Assembly (NCBI RefSeq): GCF_013337045.2
Contig: NZ_CP118259.1
Location: 2,046,001-2,110,000 of the forward strand
From: Agrobacterium vitis
GTDB taxonomy: Bacteria; Pseudomonadota; Alphaproteobacteria; Rhizobiales; Rhizobiaceae
DNA: 64,000 nt
Reading direction: 5' to 3'
Shown: positions 29,561 through 38,784 of the stretch, piece after piece
Layout: each line of letters opens with the position of its first letter
Position numbering within the stretch: position 1 is the first letter of the stretch
Position numbers and translations under genes: made by a program
The notes under the pieces: generated by a model
What the model saw: the letters and a program-made list of their open reading frames with translations, nothing else
Told to the model about the DNA's origin: nothing
Database searches by the model: none

Positions 29561-30754
29561 TCAGACGAAAACAGGGGTGAAATCTGCATCATAACCCTCA
29601 TGCGCAATCGTGCCGCGCAGGATAAACTCGGCACCCAAACGGCCAATTTCATCCGAGCTTTTCGCCGCCGCCCCGCAGCCACCGGTCAGAACGGCGATGC
29701 GCGGGCTGTCGCTAAACCCGATGGCCGGATAGCCGCTCCCCGTAAAGGAGGTCACACAGGGTGCCATCGACACCGGCGCCTGAGCAACTCCTGGCACCAG
29801 CGATCTGCAAATGAGCGCCAGATGATCGCGGGCGCTTTCCCGTCCGCCACCCCTGAACCAGGCTCGGATTTCGGGCTCCGTCTTCAGCCTGACATCATCG
29901 GGATCGCCGCCGATTTTGAGATAGGTTTTACCGTCAGGATAGCGCACCGGTGGCAGCAGATAGATATGATCGCGCGGATTGGACGGCTCGTGAATGAGCG
30001 ACGGCATGCCGTGATAGGCTGGCAGATCCTGATCGGCGATTTCGAAAAAGGTAACGGTGCGGGCATAAACCGACAGATCGATCCGGCGCGGCAACAACGT
30101 GTCGGCAATGGAAAACCCGCCCGTGGCAACCAGCAGCTTTTCGGCTTTCAACGCCTTGCCGCCTGCGGTCGTGACCACCGCATGTCCGCCCTCGTCACGA
30201 ATGCCGATAACCACATCGTTGATCAGAGACGCTCCCGCCCGAGCCGCCAGCAGCGACTGGGCCTCCACCAACCGGCGCGGATTGACGTAGCCGGCGTGAT
30301 GCGCCTCATAAATCCCAATGGAAACAGGCTCGAAACGGAAATAACCGAAATGCTCAGCAAGACCGGCATGGTCGAAGGACTGTGTTGAAATGCCAAGCCC
30401 TTCGGCAGCGCGCGCCGCCTTGTCGACATAGTCGGAATGACCATCCGGGCTCGTCCCGACAATCAGGCAACCGGCTTCGTGGTAAAACCGGATACCGCTC
30501 TGCTGTTCGATTTCACTGTAGCGGGCAATCGACGCATGTGCGAGCTTTGCCCAGACAGGATCGCCATCGATGGTGCGAGTGATTCGGGCTTCGTCGTAAT
30601 GGCTGGCAAAGACGCCTTCGTGGCTTTGCTTGTCGGCAGGCTCATCCGGCCCAACCAGTGCCACGCCATCCGTTTGCAAGGCCAGGTGCCGCGCTGCCGC
30701 CGCCCCCATCATACCGCGTCCGATAATGAGATATTTGAAGACCTGATCCGTCAT
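29561..30754 (-). CDS. FAD-dependent amine/amino acid oxidoreductase (DAO family)
   Basis: A 397-aa flavoprotein. The dinucleotide-binding loop LIIGRGMMGAAAARHLA is at the N-terminus, followed by a DAO-type fold as in monomeric sarcosine oxidase and N-methyltryptophan oxidase (RITRTIDGDPVWAKLAHASIARYSEIE). A second FAD segment KLLVATGGFSIADTLLP lies mid-protein. It probably oxidises an N-methyl or secondary amine with release of H2O2; the substrate is unknown. The start ATG at 30754 is clear and the 3' end lies about 45 bases before rnpB. Confidence 0.8.
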   Translation of the reverse strand: MTDQVFKYLIIGRGMMGAAAARHLALQTDGVALVGPDEPADKQSHEGVFASHYDEARITRTIDGDPVWAKLAHASIARYSEIEQQSGIRFYHEAGCLIVGTSPDGHSDYVDKAARAAEGLGISTQSFDHAGLAEHFGYFRFEPVSIGIYEAHHAGYVNPRRLVEAQSLLAARAGASLINDVVIGIRDEGGHAVVTTAGGKALKAEKLLVATGGFSIADTLLPRRIDLSVYARTVTFFEIADQDLPAYHGMPSLIHEPSNPRDHIYLLPPVRYPDGKTYLKIGGDPDDVRLKTEPEIRAWFRGGGRESARDHLALICRSLVPGVAQAPVSMAPCVTSFTGSGYPAIGFSDSPRIAVLTGGCGAAAKSSDEIGRLGAEFILRGTIAHEGYDADFTPVFV

Positions 30755-30914
30755 GCCGCTCGTCCAGAATGATTTGCCAACTGGATAGCATTATCAATCA
30801 AACTTGCCATTCAGTTTGATTGATCTGACGCAAGAACCGGCAGAAACTGCGGTTCTTGCGTGATCGTCAAACCGTCTCACCCACATGATCGGCAGAAGGG
30901 ACGCTGTCAGGTTT

Positions 30915-31508
30915 TCAGCTGTTTTCAAGCGCCGCTTCAACCTGACCGCAATATTGCTTGGAAACCGGGTTCATGCGGGTCGCGCCGTGGCCTGCATTGT
31001 AGCGCAGGATGGCACCGCAGGTATCACCGCCGCCGAGCTGGTGGGCCATGGCGAGATATTTCATCCCGTATTTGAGATTGGTGGAAGGGTCGTAAAGCCC
31101 GGCGACAGTGCCGGTATAGCCCATGGCGCGGGCGGTGGCGGGCTTGATCTGCATCAGACCAACTTCGCCATGCGTGCCGCGCGCTTTCGGATTGAAGCCG
31201 CTTTCGATCTTCACCACGGCGCTGGCCAGCTCCACCGGCACGCCATATTGCTTGGCATAGGAAGAAATCAGGGCGTGATAGGGTGCCTTGCCAGTTGCCG
31301 CACCGGTATCGGCCTTCTGATCATCAGCCTCGGTTTTATTCGAGAGCCTGGTTTTCTCCAAGGGCTTGGCGAGGTCGGCTTGCTGTTTATTGGCACGCAA
31401 CATGTCCATCAGGGTCAAGCCCTTGCCGGTATCAGCAGCCTCGGCGTGGGAAACAGCAGACATAGAAACGGCGATGCATGCCGCGGCAGCGAAAAGCGAG
31501 GTTTTCAT
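30915..31508 (-). CDS. Periplasmic lytic transglycosylase, SLT domain
   Basis: A 197-aa protein with a Sec signal peptide (MKTSLFAAAACIAVSMSAVSHAEA) and a C-terminal SLT domain: catalytic Glu in VVKIESGFNPKARG, then GEVGLMQIKPATARAMGY, NLKYGMKYLAMA and AILRYNAGHG. It should cleave glycan strands to 1,6-anhydroMurNAc products. The frame extends 18 codons upstream, but ATG at 31508 gives the clean signal peptide. Two C-terminal cysteines may pair. Confidence 0.85.
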   Translation of the reverse strand: MKTSLFAAAACIAVSMSAVSHAEAADTGKGLTLMDMLRANKQQADLAKPLEKTRLSNKTEADDQKADTGAATGKAPYHALISSYAKQYGVPVELASAVVKIESGFNPKARGTHGEVGLMQIKPATARAMGYTGTVAGLYDPSTNLKYGMKYLAMAHQLGGGDTCGAILRYNAGHGATRMNPVSKQYCGQVEAALENS

Positions 31509-31803
31509 GAAAAAGGTCAGTCTCCAGACAAAGGGGCGGACACGGATGCCAGCAAAGCGCACTATTTACCCGTCCACTGCCCAGCAAAGGACAGCGATGT
31601 TCATCGCCCTCATCGTTGATATTTGCGAAAGACTTCCATTTCGGAAATCACATTCGCTGTTCATCTCAACCGCTGCCGAGGAATACCATGGCTGCGACGG
31701 CTGCTGTTAGACAGACTCAATAAGGAAATCCTATGGCATGGTAAAAAGAGCTGGTTTTTGCCCCTGCCGAAAGCCGTCTGCGAACCTCAGCGACCCGCAA
31801 TCC

Positions 31804-32562
31804 TCAGCTGAACTTTGGCAGCGCTGCCAGCAGACGATGCAAGGTGTCTATGGTCGAATAATCGGCCACGCCATCGACCTTGGAGGGGCGGAAATGCAGC
31901 TGGAAACTCCTGACGACACCCTCGGTCGCCGCATCGAAATCCCCACTGATTTCAATAGGGTATCCATAGAGCGACAGCATGGACTGCAGTGCTTCGACCG
32001 GCTGGCCGCGATCGCCTCTCTGGAAGAACCGGCCACCAGTGATCGCGGTTGGTTCCACCCAATGCCCTACGCCCATGGCGTGCAGACGGTTCCAGGGGAA
32101 ATGTTCGCCCGGATCGACCTTGCGAACCGGGGCAATATCGGAATGGGCCAGCACCCGCTCCGGGGCGATGGACCAGCGACTTGCACAATCCAGACACAAT
32201 TGCGCGACGGCCTCGATCTGTTTTTCGGGGTAATCCGGCAGAGACGGATGTCCGGCATTGGCAATCTCGATGCCAACAGAGCGGGAATTCATATCAGTCG
32301 CGCCCGCCCAAAAACTCTTGCCGGCATGCCAGGCCCGACGGCTTTCCGGCACCATCTGCACGACATCACCGTTTTCACGCACCAGATAATGGCTGGAAAC
32401 CTGGCTTTCGACAGTGCAGAGCCAGGAGAGCGCCGCCTCTTCGCTGGGCATGCCGGTATAATGCAGAATGATGGTGTCAGGGGCCGCGCAATCAATACGC
32501 TCACCGTGGTTGGGGGATGGCACCACCACGGCGTCTGGATAATCGGCGATGAATGCAGTCAT
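31804..32562 (-). CDS. N-acetylmuramoyl-L-alanine amidase, AmiD type
   Basis: A 252-aa zinc amidase of the Amidase_2 family. It has IILHYTG (first zinc His), SSHYLVRENGDV, SVGIEIANAGH, and LAHSDIAPVRKVDPGEHFPW (second His and Asp/Lys region), followed by a C-terminal peptidoglycan-binding domain (RGQPVEALQSMLSLYGYPIEISGDFD). No signal peptide is visible, so it may act on cytoplasmic anhydro-muropeptides, as AmpD does. Its start overlaps the stop of the TerB-DnaJ gene by 4 bases. Confidence 0.87.
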   Translation of the reverse strand: MTAFIADYPDAVVVPSPNHGERIDCAAPDTIILHYTGMPSEEAALSWLCTVESQVSSHYLVRENGDVVQMVPESRRAWHAGKSFWAGATDMNSRSVGIEIANAGHPSLPDYPEKQIEAVAQLCLDCASRWSIAPERVLAHSDIAPVRKVDPGEHFPWNRLHAMGVGHWVEPTAITGGRFFQRGDRGQPVEALQSMLSLYGYPIEISGDFDAATEGVVRSFQLHFRPSKVDGVADYSTIDTLHRLLAALPKFS

Positions 32563-33296
32563 GCGGCCCGGCGTTCCTTTTCAATCGCGGCATAGGCCGC
32601 GTTGAAACTGGCCATCCGTTGATGGGCGGCGGCATGCATTTCCACAGGCAAGCCGCGCGCATGCAGCCGGTCGGGATGATGCTCGGAGGCCAGCGCCCGG
32701 TAGCGTTTGCGAATCGTGCCGAAATCATCGCTGCGCGACACGCCGAGAATGCCATAGGGGTCGTGGTCGGGCGCGAGATGACGGGCGGAAATCTGCTCGA
32801 ACCGATCCTCGCCAATTTCAAAAATTTCGGCGATGCGAGAGAGAAAAGCCAGTTCCTTCTCGTGGATCAGCCCATCCGCCGTGGCGATGTGAAACAAGGC
32901 GTCGACAATCTCTTCGAGCACAGGGCACCCTCTGGTGCGCGAGCCGCAGAGATTGGCGAGCTTTTCAGCATAGGCTTCGTAACCGGCAATATCCTGCTTG
33001 GCGAGATTGTAGAGGCGCGCGACATTGCGGGCCTCTTCCGGCGGAAAATCGAAAATGCTGCGAAACGCATTGACCTCCGCCTGCGACACGACGCCATCCG
33101 CCTTGGCCATCTTGGCGGAAAGCGCGATGATCGCCACGGAAAAAGACACGCGCCTGCGCGTTTCCGGATCGCCTTCAAAGACGGTGCGGATCGCTTCGAC
33201 AATCGACGACAAGGCATTGCCAGCCGCGTCGCTGACCGCGCCGAGCAGCCGCTCCCAGAGTGACGACAATTGTTGGCAGGCGAAATCGAAAATCAT
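32559..33296 (-). CDS. TerB-like and DnaJ-domain protein
   Basis: A 245-aa protein. Residues about 45-165 form a TerB-like helical domain (FSVAIIALSAKMAKADGVVSQAEVNAF and a second Asp/Glu-rich repeat, ATADGLIHEKELAFL), and residues about 180-245 are a J domain (DPYGILGVSRSDDFGTIRKRYRAL) with the HPD signature in EHHPDRL. The layout resembles DjlA but lacks the N-terminal membrane helix. HPD means it can stimulate an Hsp70 ATPase. It is translationally coupled to the amidase downstream. Confidence 0.85.
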   Translation of the reverse strand: MIFDFACQQLSSLWERLLGAVSDAAGNALSSIVEAIRTVFEGDPETRRRVSFSVAIIALSAKMAKADGVVSQAEVNAFRSIFDFPPEEARNVARLYNLAKQDIAGYEAYAEKLANLCGSRTRGCPVLEEIVDALFHIATADGLIHEKELAFLSRIAEIFEIGEDRFEQISARHLAPDHDPYGILGVSRSDDFGTIRKRYRALASEHHPDRLHARGLPVEMHAAAHQRMASFNAAYAAIEKERRAA

Positions 33297-33616
33297 TTTG
33301 ACAGATTGACCAAATTATCACTTGAAATGCAAGGGAAGCACCCCACTGTTTCGGGTTAAACTTTGTTCACTTTCCAGGTTTAGCCGCAGTGCGGAGTCAG
33401 CGGATGCTTCACGTCGTCACGGGCATACCAGCTTTTCCACAAGCCTCGCGCTCACCGCTTTCCATTTGAAACGATTATATTTCCGCGGTTGATGACAATT
33501 CCACGAAACTGCGGATTTTGTTCAATTTTTCGCTTTACAGCATCCGGCCGCTGTCGCATCCATTGGCACCATTTCGCAAACGTCTGCGGCGTTTTGTCCG
33601 CAAGAAGGAGGATTTG
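33297..33616. other. Divergent intergenic region upstream of pfp
   Basis: About 320 bp. No gene is seen, and no clear operator or terminator could be supported. Confidence 0.4.
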
Positions 33617-34831
33617 ATGGCCAAGACCAAAGTCGCATTGCTGACCGCCGGGGGCCTGGCGCCCTGTCTCTCATCGGCAGTGGGCGGGTTGATCGAGCGC
33701 TATAGCGACATCGCGCCCGATGCCGAGATCGTTGCCTATAAATCCGGCTATCGCGGCCTGTTGATGGACTACAAGATCGAGATCAACCAGCATATGCGTG
33801 AACAGGCCCATGTCCTGCATCGCTATGGCGGCTCGCCCATCGGCAATAGCCGCGTCAAGCTCACCAATATCGCAGATTGCGTCAAGCGCGGCCTGGTGAA
33901 GGAAGGCCAGAACCCGTTGCAGGTGGCCGCCGAGCGCCTGGCCGCCGATGGCATTACCATTCTGCACACGATCGGTGGCGACGACACCAATACGACGGCG
34001 GCTGATCTCGCCGCCTATCTCGGCGCCAATGGCTATGACCTGACGGTCGTCGGCCTGCCCAAAACGGTCGATAACGATGTCGTACCGATTCGCCAGTCGC
34101 TCGGCGCCTGGACGGCGGCGGATGTCGGCGCCCGCTTCTTCGACCATGTTTCCAACGAGCAGAGTGCCGCCCCGCGCACGCTGGTCATCCACGAAGTCAT
34201 GGGCCGCCATTGCGGCTGGCTGACAGCGGCGACCGCCCGCGCCTATATTCAGCGCATCAAGCATAATGAATATGTCGAGGGCTTCATGATGAATGAAGAA
34301 CTGAAGACCATCGACGGTCTTTATCTTCCCGAGACCCATTTCGACATGGAGGCCGAGGCCGAACGCCTGAAGGAACTGATGGACCGCACCGGTTTCGTCA
34401 CCCTGTTCGTTTCGGAAGGCGCCTGCATGGATGAAATCATCGCCGACCGGGAAAAGGCCGGCGAAGAGATCAAGCGCGACGCTTTCGGCCATGTGAAGCT
34501 CGACACCATCAATGTCGGCGGCTGGTTCCAGAAGCATTTCGCCAAATTGCTCGATGCTGAACGCTCGATGGTGCAGAAGTCAGGCTATTATGCCCGTTCG
34601 GCTCCGGCAAATTACGAGGACCTGCGGCTGATCCAGAGCATGGTGGATCTGGCCGTCGAAAGCGGCCTGAACGGCGTTTCCGGCGTGACCGGTCATGACG
34701 AGGACCAGGGCGGCAAATTGCGCGCCATCGAATTCCCCCGCATCAAGGGCGGCAAGGCTTTCGACCTCTCCACCCCATGGTTCAAAGATGTGATGGACCA
34801 TCTGGGCCAGAAATTCCGTCCGGCACATTGA
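33617..34831 (+). CDS. pfp: Pyrophosphate-dependent phosphofructokinase
   Basis: A 404-aa enzyme that interconverts fructose 6-phosphate and fructose 1,6-bisphosphate using PPi. The motif GGDDTNTTA carries the second Asp that marks PPi rather than ATP use, and PKTVDNDV has the PPi-associated Lys. The catalytic and substrate blocks (EVMGRHCGWLTAATA) are present. The ATG at 33617 has a strong AAGGAGG seven bases upstream, so the 33 open codons before it are excluded. It stands alone, divergent from the DnaJ gene. Confidence 0.93.
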   Translation: MAKTKVALLTAGGLAPCLSSAVGGLIERYSDIAPDAEIVAYKSGYRGLLMDYKIEINQHMREQAHVLHRYGGSPIGNSRVKLTNIADCVKRGLVKEGQNPLQVAAERLAADGITILHTIGGDDTNTTAADLAAYLGANGYDLTVVGLPKTVDNDVVPIRQSLGAWTAADVGARFFDHVSNEQSAAPRTLVIHEVMGRHCGWLTAATARAYIQRIKHNEYVEGFMMNEELKTIDGLYLPETHFDMEAEAERLKELMDRTGFVTLFVSEGACMDEIIADREKAGEEIKRDAFGHVKLDTINVGGWFQKHFAKLLDAERSMVQKSGYYARSAPANYEDLRLIQSMVDLAVESGLNGVSGVTGHDEDQGGKLRAIEFPRIKGGKAFDLSTPWFKDVMDHLGQKFRPAH

Positions 34832-35071
34832 CCTTGACGGCGAATGGTGGCTTCTGTTTGCAGGCGGTGCTGACGGTATAATAGCCCGAAGCATGCCTGC
34901 ATGACTGTTAGGACCCACCTTGGGTTTTCCGAACGGAAATGACAGACTATTTATTGTGACAGCGCCGGTGCCAATGGCATGCGGCGCTGCTATGTTTGTA
35001 TCGGAAGTGCCTGGACCGGGATGAGGTTCACGATATCCCGCTACAGGCTTACCGAACACGGAGGCAGGCCC

Positions 35072-35707
35072 ATGACATTTCAGGATTGGCTGTTGTTTTC
35101 AGCAGCAAGCGCTGCCTTCCTTGTTGTGCCTGGACGCAATACCAAACGGATCATCGCCTGCCGGCAGGCGGGCGGCGGTCGGGCCGCGACACTCTGCGTG
35201 CTGGGCAGCATGACAGGCTATGGAATTGCCGCCTGTCTGGTATTCGGCATGGCGCAAGCGCTGAGCAATATCAACGCCACCGCCCTCTCTGCCCTGCGCT
35301 GGCCGGGCATGGCCGTGTTGATGGTCCTGGCGCTCAGGCTCTGGCGGGCGCCTTTGCACATCGGCCCGGTGGCCGATAACGACAATCTGGCCGACCGGCG
35401 CGCCATGGTCATTGTGTCGCAGGCCGTGATCGGTTCGGCTCTGGATGCGCGCACGCTCGTCTTCCTTTTGGCGATCACCACTCAGATCACATCGGGCTTT
35501 TCACCGTTCAGCGGCGATTTTCTGGCCATGGAGCTGGCTTTCCTGGCTCTCGCGGCCTTTGCCTGTGGGCTGCAGGCAATTTATGCACACGCTTTCGACA
35601 GGATGATTCGCCGCCGCTCGGCACGCCGTATGGTGCAGCCGAAAGGCAAATCCATGCTGATTTCCGCCCGCTCCGTCAGCGCCGGTTATCGCCGGATTGC
35701 CGCCTGA
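35072..35707 (+). CDS. LysE/RhtB-like membrane protein
   Basis: This 211-aa protein has about five or six hydrophobic segments. The start (MTFQDWLLFSAASAAFLVVPGRNT) resembles the LysE/RhtB exporter family, but PGPN of the family reads PGRN and the conserved loop is poor (RQAGGGRAATLCVLGSMTGYG). The C-terminal 30 residues are basic. The ATG at 35072 has GGAGG seven bases upstream, so earlier in-frame starts are rejected. It may export an amino acid or similar compound; the substrate is unknown. Confidence 0.6.
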   Translation: MTFQDWLLFSAASAAFLVVPGRNTKRIIACRQAGGGRAATLCVLGSMTGYGIAACLVFGMAQALSNINATALSALRWPGMAVLMVLALRLWRAPLHIGPVADNDNLADRRAMVIVSQAVIGSALDARTLVFLLAITTQITSGFSPFSGDFLAMELAFLALAAFACGLQAIYAHAFDRMIRRRSARRMVQPKGKSMLISARSVSAGYRRIAA

Positions 35708-35784
35708 ATCACGGCCTTTGACAGGTTATCCCCTTTTAGACCAAGGCATCGAAGATGCTCACGCATCCTCGCCTTGATGACATT

Positions 35785-35823
35785 GCAAATATCTCAAATG
35801 CATCAGTGGCTTGAGATATTTGC
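35785..35823. repeat. Hairpin with 13-bp perfect arms
   Basis: GCAAATATCTCAA and its exact complement flank a 13-base loop. A second near-palindrome (CCAACGGTCATT / AATGATCGTCGG) follows at about 35835-35862. Both lie between the LysE-like gene and the next lipoprotein gene, and no T run makes a clear terminator. Confidence 0.6.
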
Positions 35824-35960
35824 AAAGGGAATACCAACGGTCATTTTCAATGATCGTCGGCATTAGACTTCAAGGGGGCTGTCAAATTTGTGAATCCGAT
35901 GTTAATAGTTCGTGCGTTGCCTATGGGCAGCGCTCGTTTCAATAGCCGACGGACATCTGC

Positions 35961-37058
35961 ATGACAGCGAAAACGGACCGCACGATTGCCATCAGCATCA
36001 CTGCTGTCATCGTCGCAGCCCTTTCCAGTTGCACCAATGTAAATGACAATTCCAAAGCCGATATAGCCCCAAAGCCTGCATCGGCGCATCAAGCCGTTGC
36101 CGCCGCAGCGCAGCCGGGCACTGGAACTGGCACCGCAACACCGGCAAATGGCACCGTAGCAACAGGCGCCTCGACCACTGTGGCCGCTGCAAACGGCATC
36201 ATGACGACGGTCGCTCCTGGCACGCAGGTCGTGACGCCACCCTCGCAATCTGCTGTCACCGCGCTTGCCAATACCGCGTCGGGAAACAATGCACTGGCCG
36301 CCATAAATGGTGCCTCGGGTACAGGCCAGACGGTCAACCTCGCGACCGGCCAAGGCCCCTATCCGATCCAGAAGCCAGGCCTGACGCAGGTCGCCTCTCT
36401 CGGACCAACCGTCAGCACCGTACCGTCTTCCGACAATGCACCAGCCCGGATTTCGGATAACGAACCGATCGGCCTTGAAAACGAAGCGTTGCAGCCGGAT
36501 GTGATGGCCATGCATTCCGCCGTTCCCACGCCGCGCCCGGGTTCGGTTGCCTCATCGTCGGTCGCCTATGCCTCACCGGCCAAGCCGGTCGTCAAATCTT
36601 TTGCCCTCCTTGATGCACAATTCGATACCAGCGCCCCCGGCCCCGTGCCGAGCGCCACGCCGGAAGCCTCCAAAAGCTCCGCTTCTGGCGCAAGTGAAAC
36701 GGCAAGCCGTGGCCCGACGGTCATCAACGGCCTGGTCAACAAATATGCCGCCCTATACGGAATGCCATCCGCGTTGATCCACCGGGTCATACACCGCGAA
36801 AGCCGTTATAATCCGTCGGCCTATAGTCGTGGCAATTATGGGCTGATGCAGATCCGCTATAATACGGCCCGTTCTCTCGGCTATGAAGGTCCGGCAGAGG
36901 GTCTGTTCGACCCGGAAACCAACCTGAAATACGCGATCAAGTATCTGCGCGGTGCGTGGATGGTGGCCGAAAACAACAATGACAACGCCGTTCGCCTCTA
37001 TGCCCGTGGCTATTATTTCGATGCCAAGCGCAAGGGCCTGCTGGACGAAGTGCAGTAA
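35961..37058 (+). CDS. SLT-domain transglycosylase lipoprotein
   Basis: A 365-aa protein. The N-terminus is a lipoprotein signal (lipobox LSSC near residue 24). A long low-complexity region rich in Ala, Thr, Pro and Gly (about residues 35-250) precedes a C-terminal SLT domain: HRVIHRESRYNPSAYSRGNYGLMQIRYNTARSLGY, then NLKYAIKYLRGAW. The usual late A-x-Y-N-x-G is replaced by RLYARGYY, so the domain is shorter than normal. It probably anchors a glycan-cleaving domain to the membrane through a flexible linker. Confidence 0.82.
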   Translation: MTAKTDRTIAISITAVIVAALSSCTNVNDNSKADIAPKPASAHQAVAAAAQPGTGTGTATPANGTVATGASTTVAAANGIMTTVAPGTQVVTPPSQSAVTALANTASGNNALAAINGASGTGQTVNLATGQGPYPIQKPGLTQVASLGPTVSTVPSSDNAPARISDNEPIGLENEALQPDVMAMHSAVPTPRPGSVASSSVAYASPAKPVVKSFALLDAQFDTSAPGPVPSATPEASKSSASGASETASRGPTVINGLVNKYAALYGMPSALIHRVIHRESRYNPSAYSRGNYGLMQIRYNTARSLGYEGPAEGLFDPETNLKYAIKYLRGAWMVAENNNDNAVRLYARGYYFDAKRKGLLDEVQ

Positions 37059-37112
37059 ACCACTTCGTCCATGCCGACACGGACCACTGTCCCTTTCTGT
37101 CGATTCGATTTC

Positions 37113-38492
37113 CTACGGCATTGCGTCCAGAACCGCTTTCAGCAATTTCTGCGGCCTGTAGTTATCCCAGGCAGGCGTCAGCCCCATCCGCAGCACAATC
37201 AACTTACGTGACGGGACAATCGCAATTGTTTGTCCATCATGACCCTGAAACCAGAGGGTTTCTTCGGTAATGCCGAAGGTGGAATCAGGTTCCCGGCCCG
37301 GCCCGCTCCGCCAGATCTGCCCCTGCCCGTAGGTGCCGCCGGATGACTTTGTCGGGGTCGCCATGATCTTTACATAGCCTTCCGGCAACAGACGCCGCCC
37401 CTGCCAGACGCCATCCTGCAACAGGCATTGGGCAAGCTTGGCCCAATCACGGGCATTGGCATAGAGATAGGACCCACCCGCCAAAGTGCCGGTTTCATCT
37501 GCCTCCAGCACGGCGCTGGTCATGCCGAGCGGTTTGAACAAGGATGTTTGGGGATAAGACAATGCCTGTTCCGGGGGCAGGCTGTCCATCAGCAGGCGAG
37601 CCAACAGCACGCTGGTGCCAGTCGAATAGTGAAACAGCGTACCGGGCGTCGCGTCTAACGGCTGAGAGGCGACAAATGCCGCCTGATCCGGCTCCAGAAA
37701 CAGCATGCGTGTCGCATCACTGACATCGCCATAATCCTCGTTGAACCGCAGGCCGCTTTCCATGCCCATCAATTGACGCAGCGTGGTTGCCGCGCGCCCA
37801 TCGGTCCATTTCGGCAAAAGATGGCCCTTGTCGAGATCAAGCCCGCCCTCCCCCATCCGCTGGCCAATCAGCATAGCCATGACAGTCTTGGTCATCGACC
37901 AGCCGATCAGCGGCGTATCGGGGCCAAAACCCGGACCATAGGCCTCACCAAGCAACTCTCCATCCCGAATCACCAGTGTGGCCCGCATCGATGGCCCGGT
38001 CAGGGCTGGATCAGCAAGAATGCCCGCCAGCACCGGGTCGGTGTGCGGTGCGCCCGTTCCATCCGGCCAGGGTGCCGGGTTCGGTGCTGAGCTTTGTGCC
38101 GGGGCAACAGGAACCTGCTGCGGCAGATGCACTTTGCGAGCCGCATCGATTTTTCCATCGGGCACGTTGGCGCAACCCAGACCGGGCCGGGCAATGGCCG
38201 TGCTGGGTGCAAAAGCCCCGAACATATAGGCCGTGACCATGCCTGCATCCCTATCGACATTCAGCCGCAGGAAACGCAACAGCGGATGGCCCGGCGCCTG
38301 CACATCCTCAGACAAAACCTCCATCGGATCACGTTTGGCGATGAACACATTGGAGCAGACAATCTTGGCGGCGTAGCCTGTCCCGACCCGCAGCAATTCC
38401 GGCGGCGCCAGCCAAAGCCATGTGACAGCCCCGACGATAACCACCAGGACAACAAGCAGCAGTCCTTGGACAAACCTGATCAGCAAACGCAT
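37113..38492 (-). CDS. Membrane-anchored serine hydrolase (beta-lactamase class C fold)
   Basis: A 459-aa protein. One N-terminal membrane helix (residues 8-30) is followed by a 100-residue region and a class C beta-lactamase/esterase domain with the nucleophile in GWSMTKTV (SxxK) near residue 205 and a Tyr in FHYSTGTS at the second motif. GGMWGRG-type family words are replaced by YLYANARDWAKLAQ, as in 6-aminohexanoate-dimer-hydrolase-like members. ATG at 38492 has GGGAGG seven bases upstream; the 95 open codons before it are dismissed. Substrate unknown. Confidence 0.82.
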   Translation of the reverse strand: MRLLIRFVQGLLLVVLVVIVGAVTWLWLAPPELLRVGTGYAAKIVCSNVFIAKRDPMEVLSEDVQAPGHPLLRFLRLNVDRDAGMVTAYMFGAFAPSTAIARPGLGCANVPDGKIDAARKVHLPQQVPVAPAQSSAPNPAPWPDGTGAPHTDPVLAGILADPALTGPSMRATLVIRDGELLGEAYGPGFGPDTPLIGWSMTKTVMAMLIGQRMGEGGLDLDKGHLLPKWTDGRAATTLRQLMGMESGLRFNEDYGDVSDATRMLFLEPDQAAFVASQPLDATPGTLFHYSTGTSVLLARLLMDSLPPEQALSYPQTSLFKPLGMTSAVLEADETGTLAGGSYLYANARDWAKLAQCLLQDGVWQGRRLLPEGYVKIMATPTKSSGGTYGQGQIWRSGPGREPDSTFGITEETLWFQGHDGQTIAIVPSRKLIVLRMGLTPAWDNYRPQKLLKAVLDAMP

Positions 38493-38719
38493 GCGATTTC
38501 CTCCCGCCCCGGATGGTCTCGCGGATCGGGAACTGCGAACCGATATCCGGAAAATCCGATGCTTAAACAATAACCTGGAGCGGAAAAGTGATTCTGTTTC
38601 ACAAGCCGCCACACGAGGTCCGTATGCAAGCATGATTACAGCGGGCATGAAAGGGTATGACGGTTGAAAAACCATGGGATTTTCCCCGGGCGCACCGCCC
38701 GGCCACTGGTCAACAGGCC

Positions 38720-38753
38720 CCGTCATCAAACTGTAGTGGACAGCCACTATTCC
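38720..38753 (+). promoter_or_regulatory. Candidate Pho box and -10 of btaA-btaB
   Basis: CCGTCAT-CAAA-CTGTAGT (38720-38737) matches the PhoB consensus CTGTCAT-N4-CTGTCAT at 11 of 14 positions. Ten bases after it is TATTCC (38748-38753), the spacing of PhoB-activated promoters where the box replaces the -35. The btaA ATG is about 30 bases further on. Binding is inferred. Confidence 0.6.
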
Positions 38754-38784
38754 GATAAAAACTTCAGAACGGGGCACCCTTCAC

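Noticed and set aside
29256..29594. A 112-codon plus-strand frame over 29.3-29.6 kb
   Set aside because: The DNA is the RNase P RNA gene; the frame is chance.
36007..36515. Minus-strand Gly/Arg/Cys-rich frame opposite the SLT lipoprotein
   Set aside because: It mirrors the Ala/Thr/Pro linker of the real gene.
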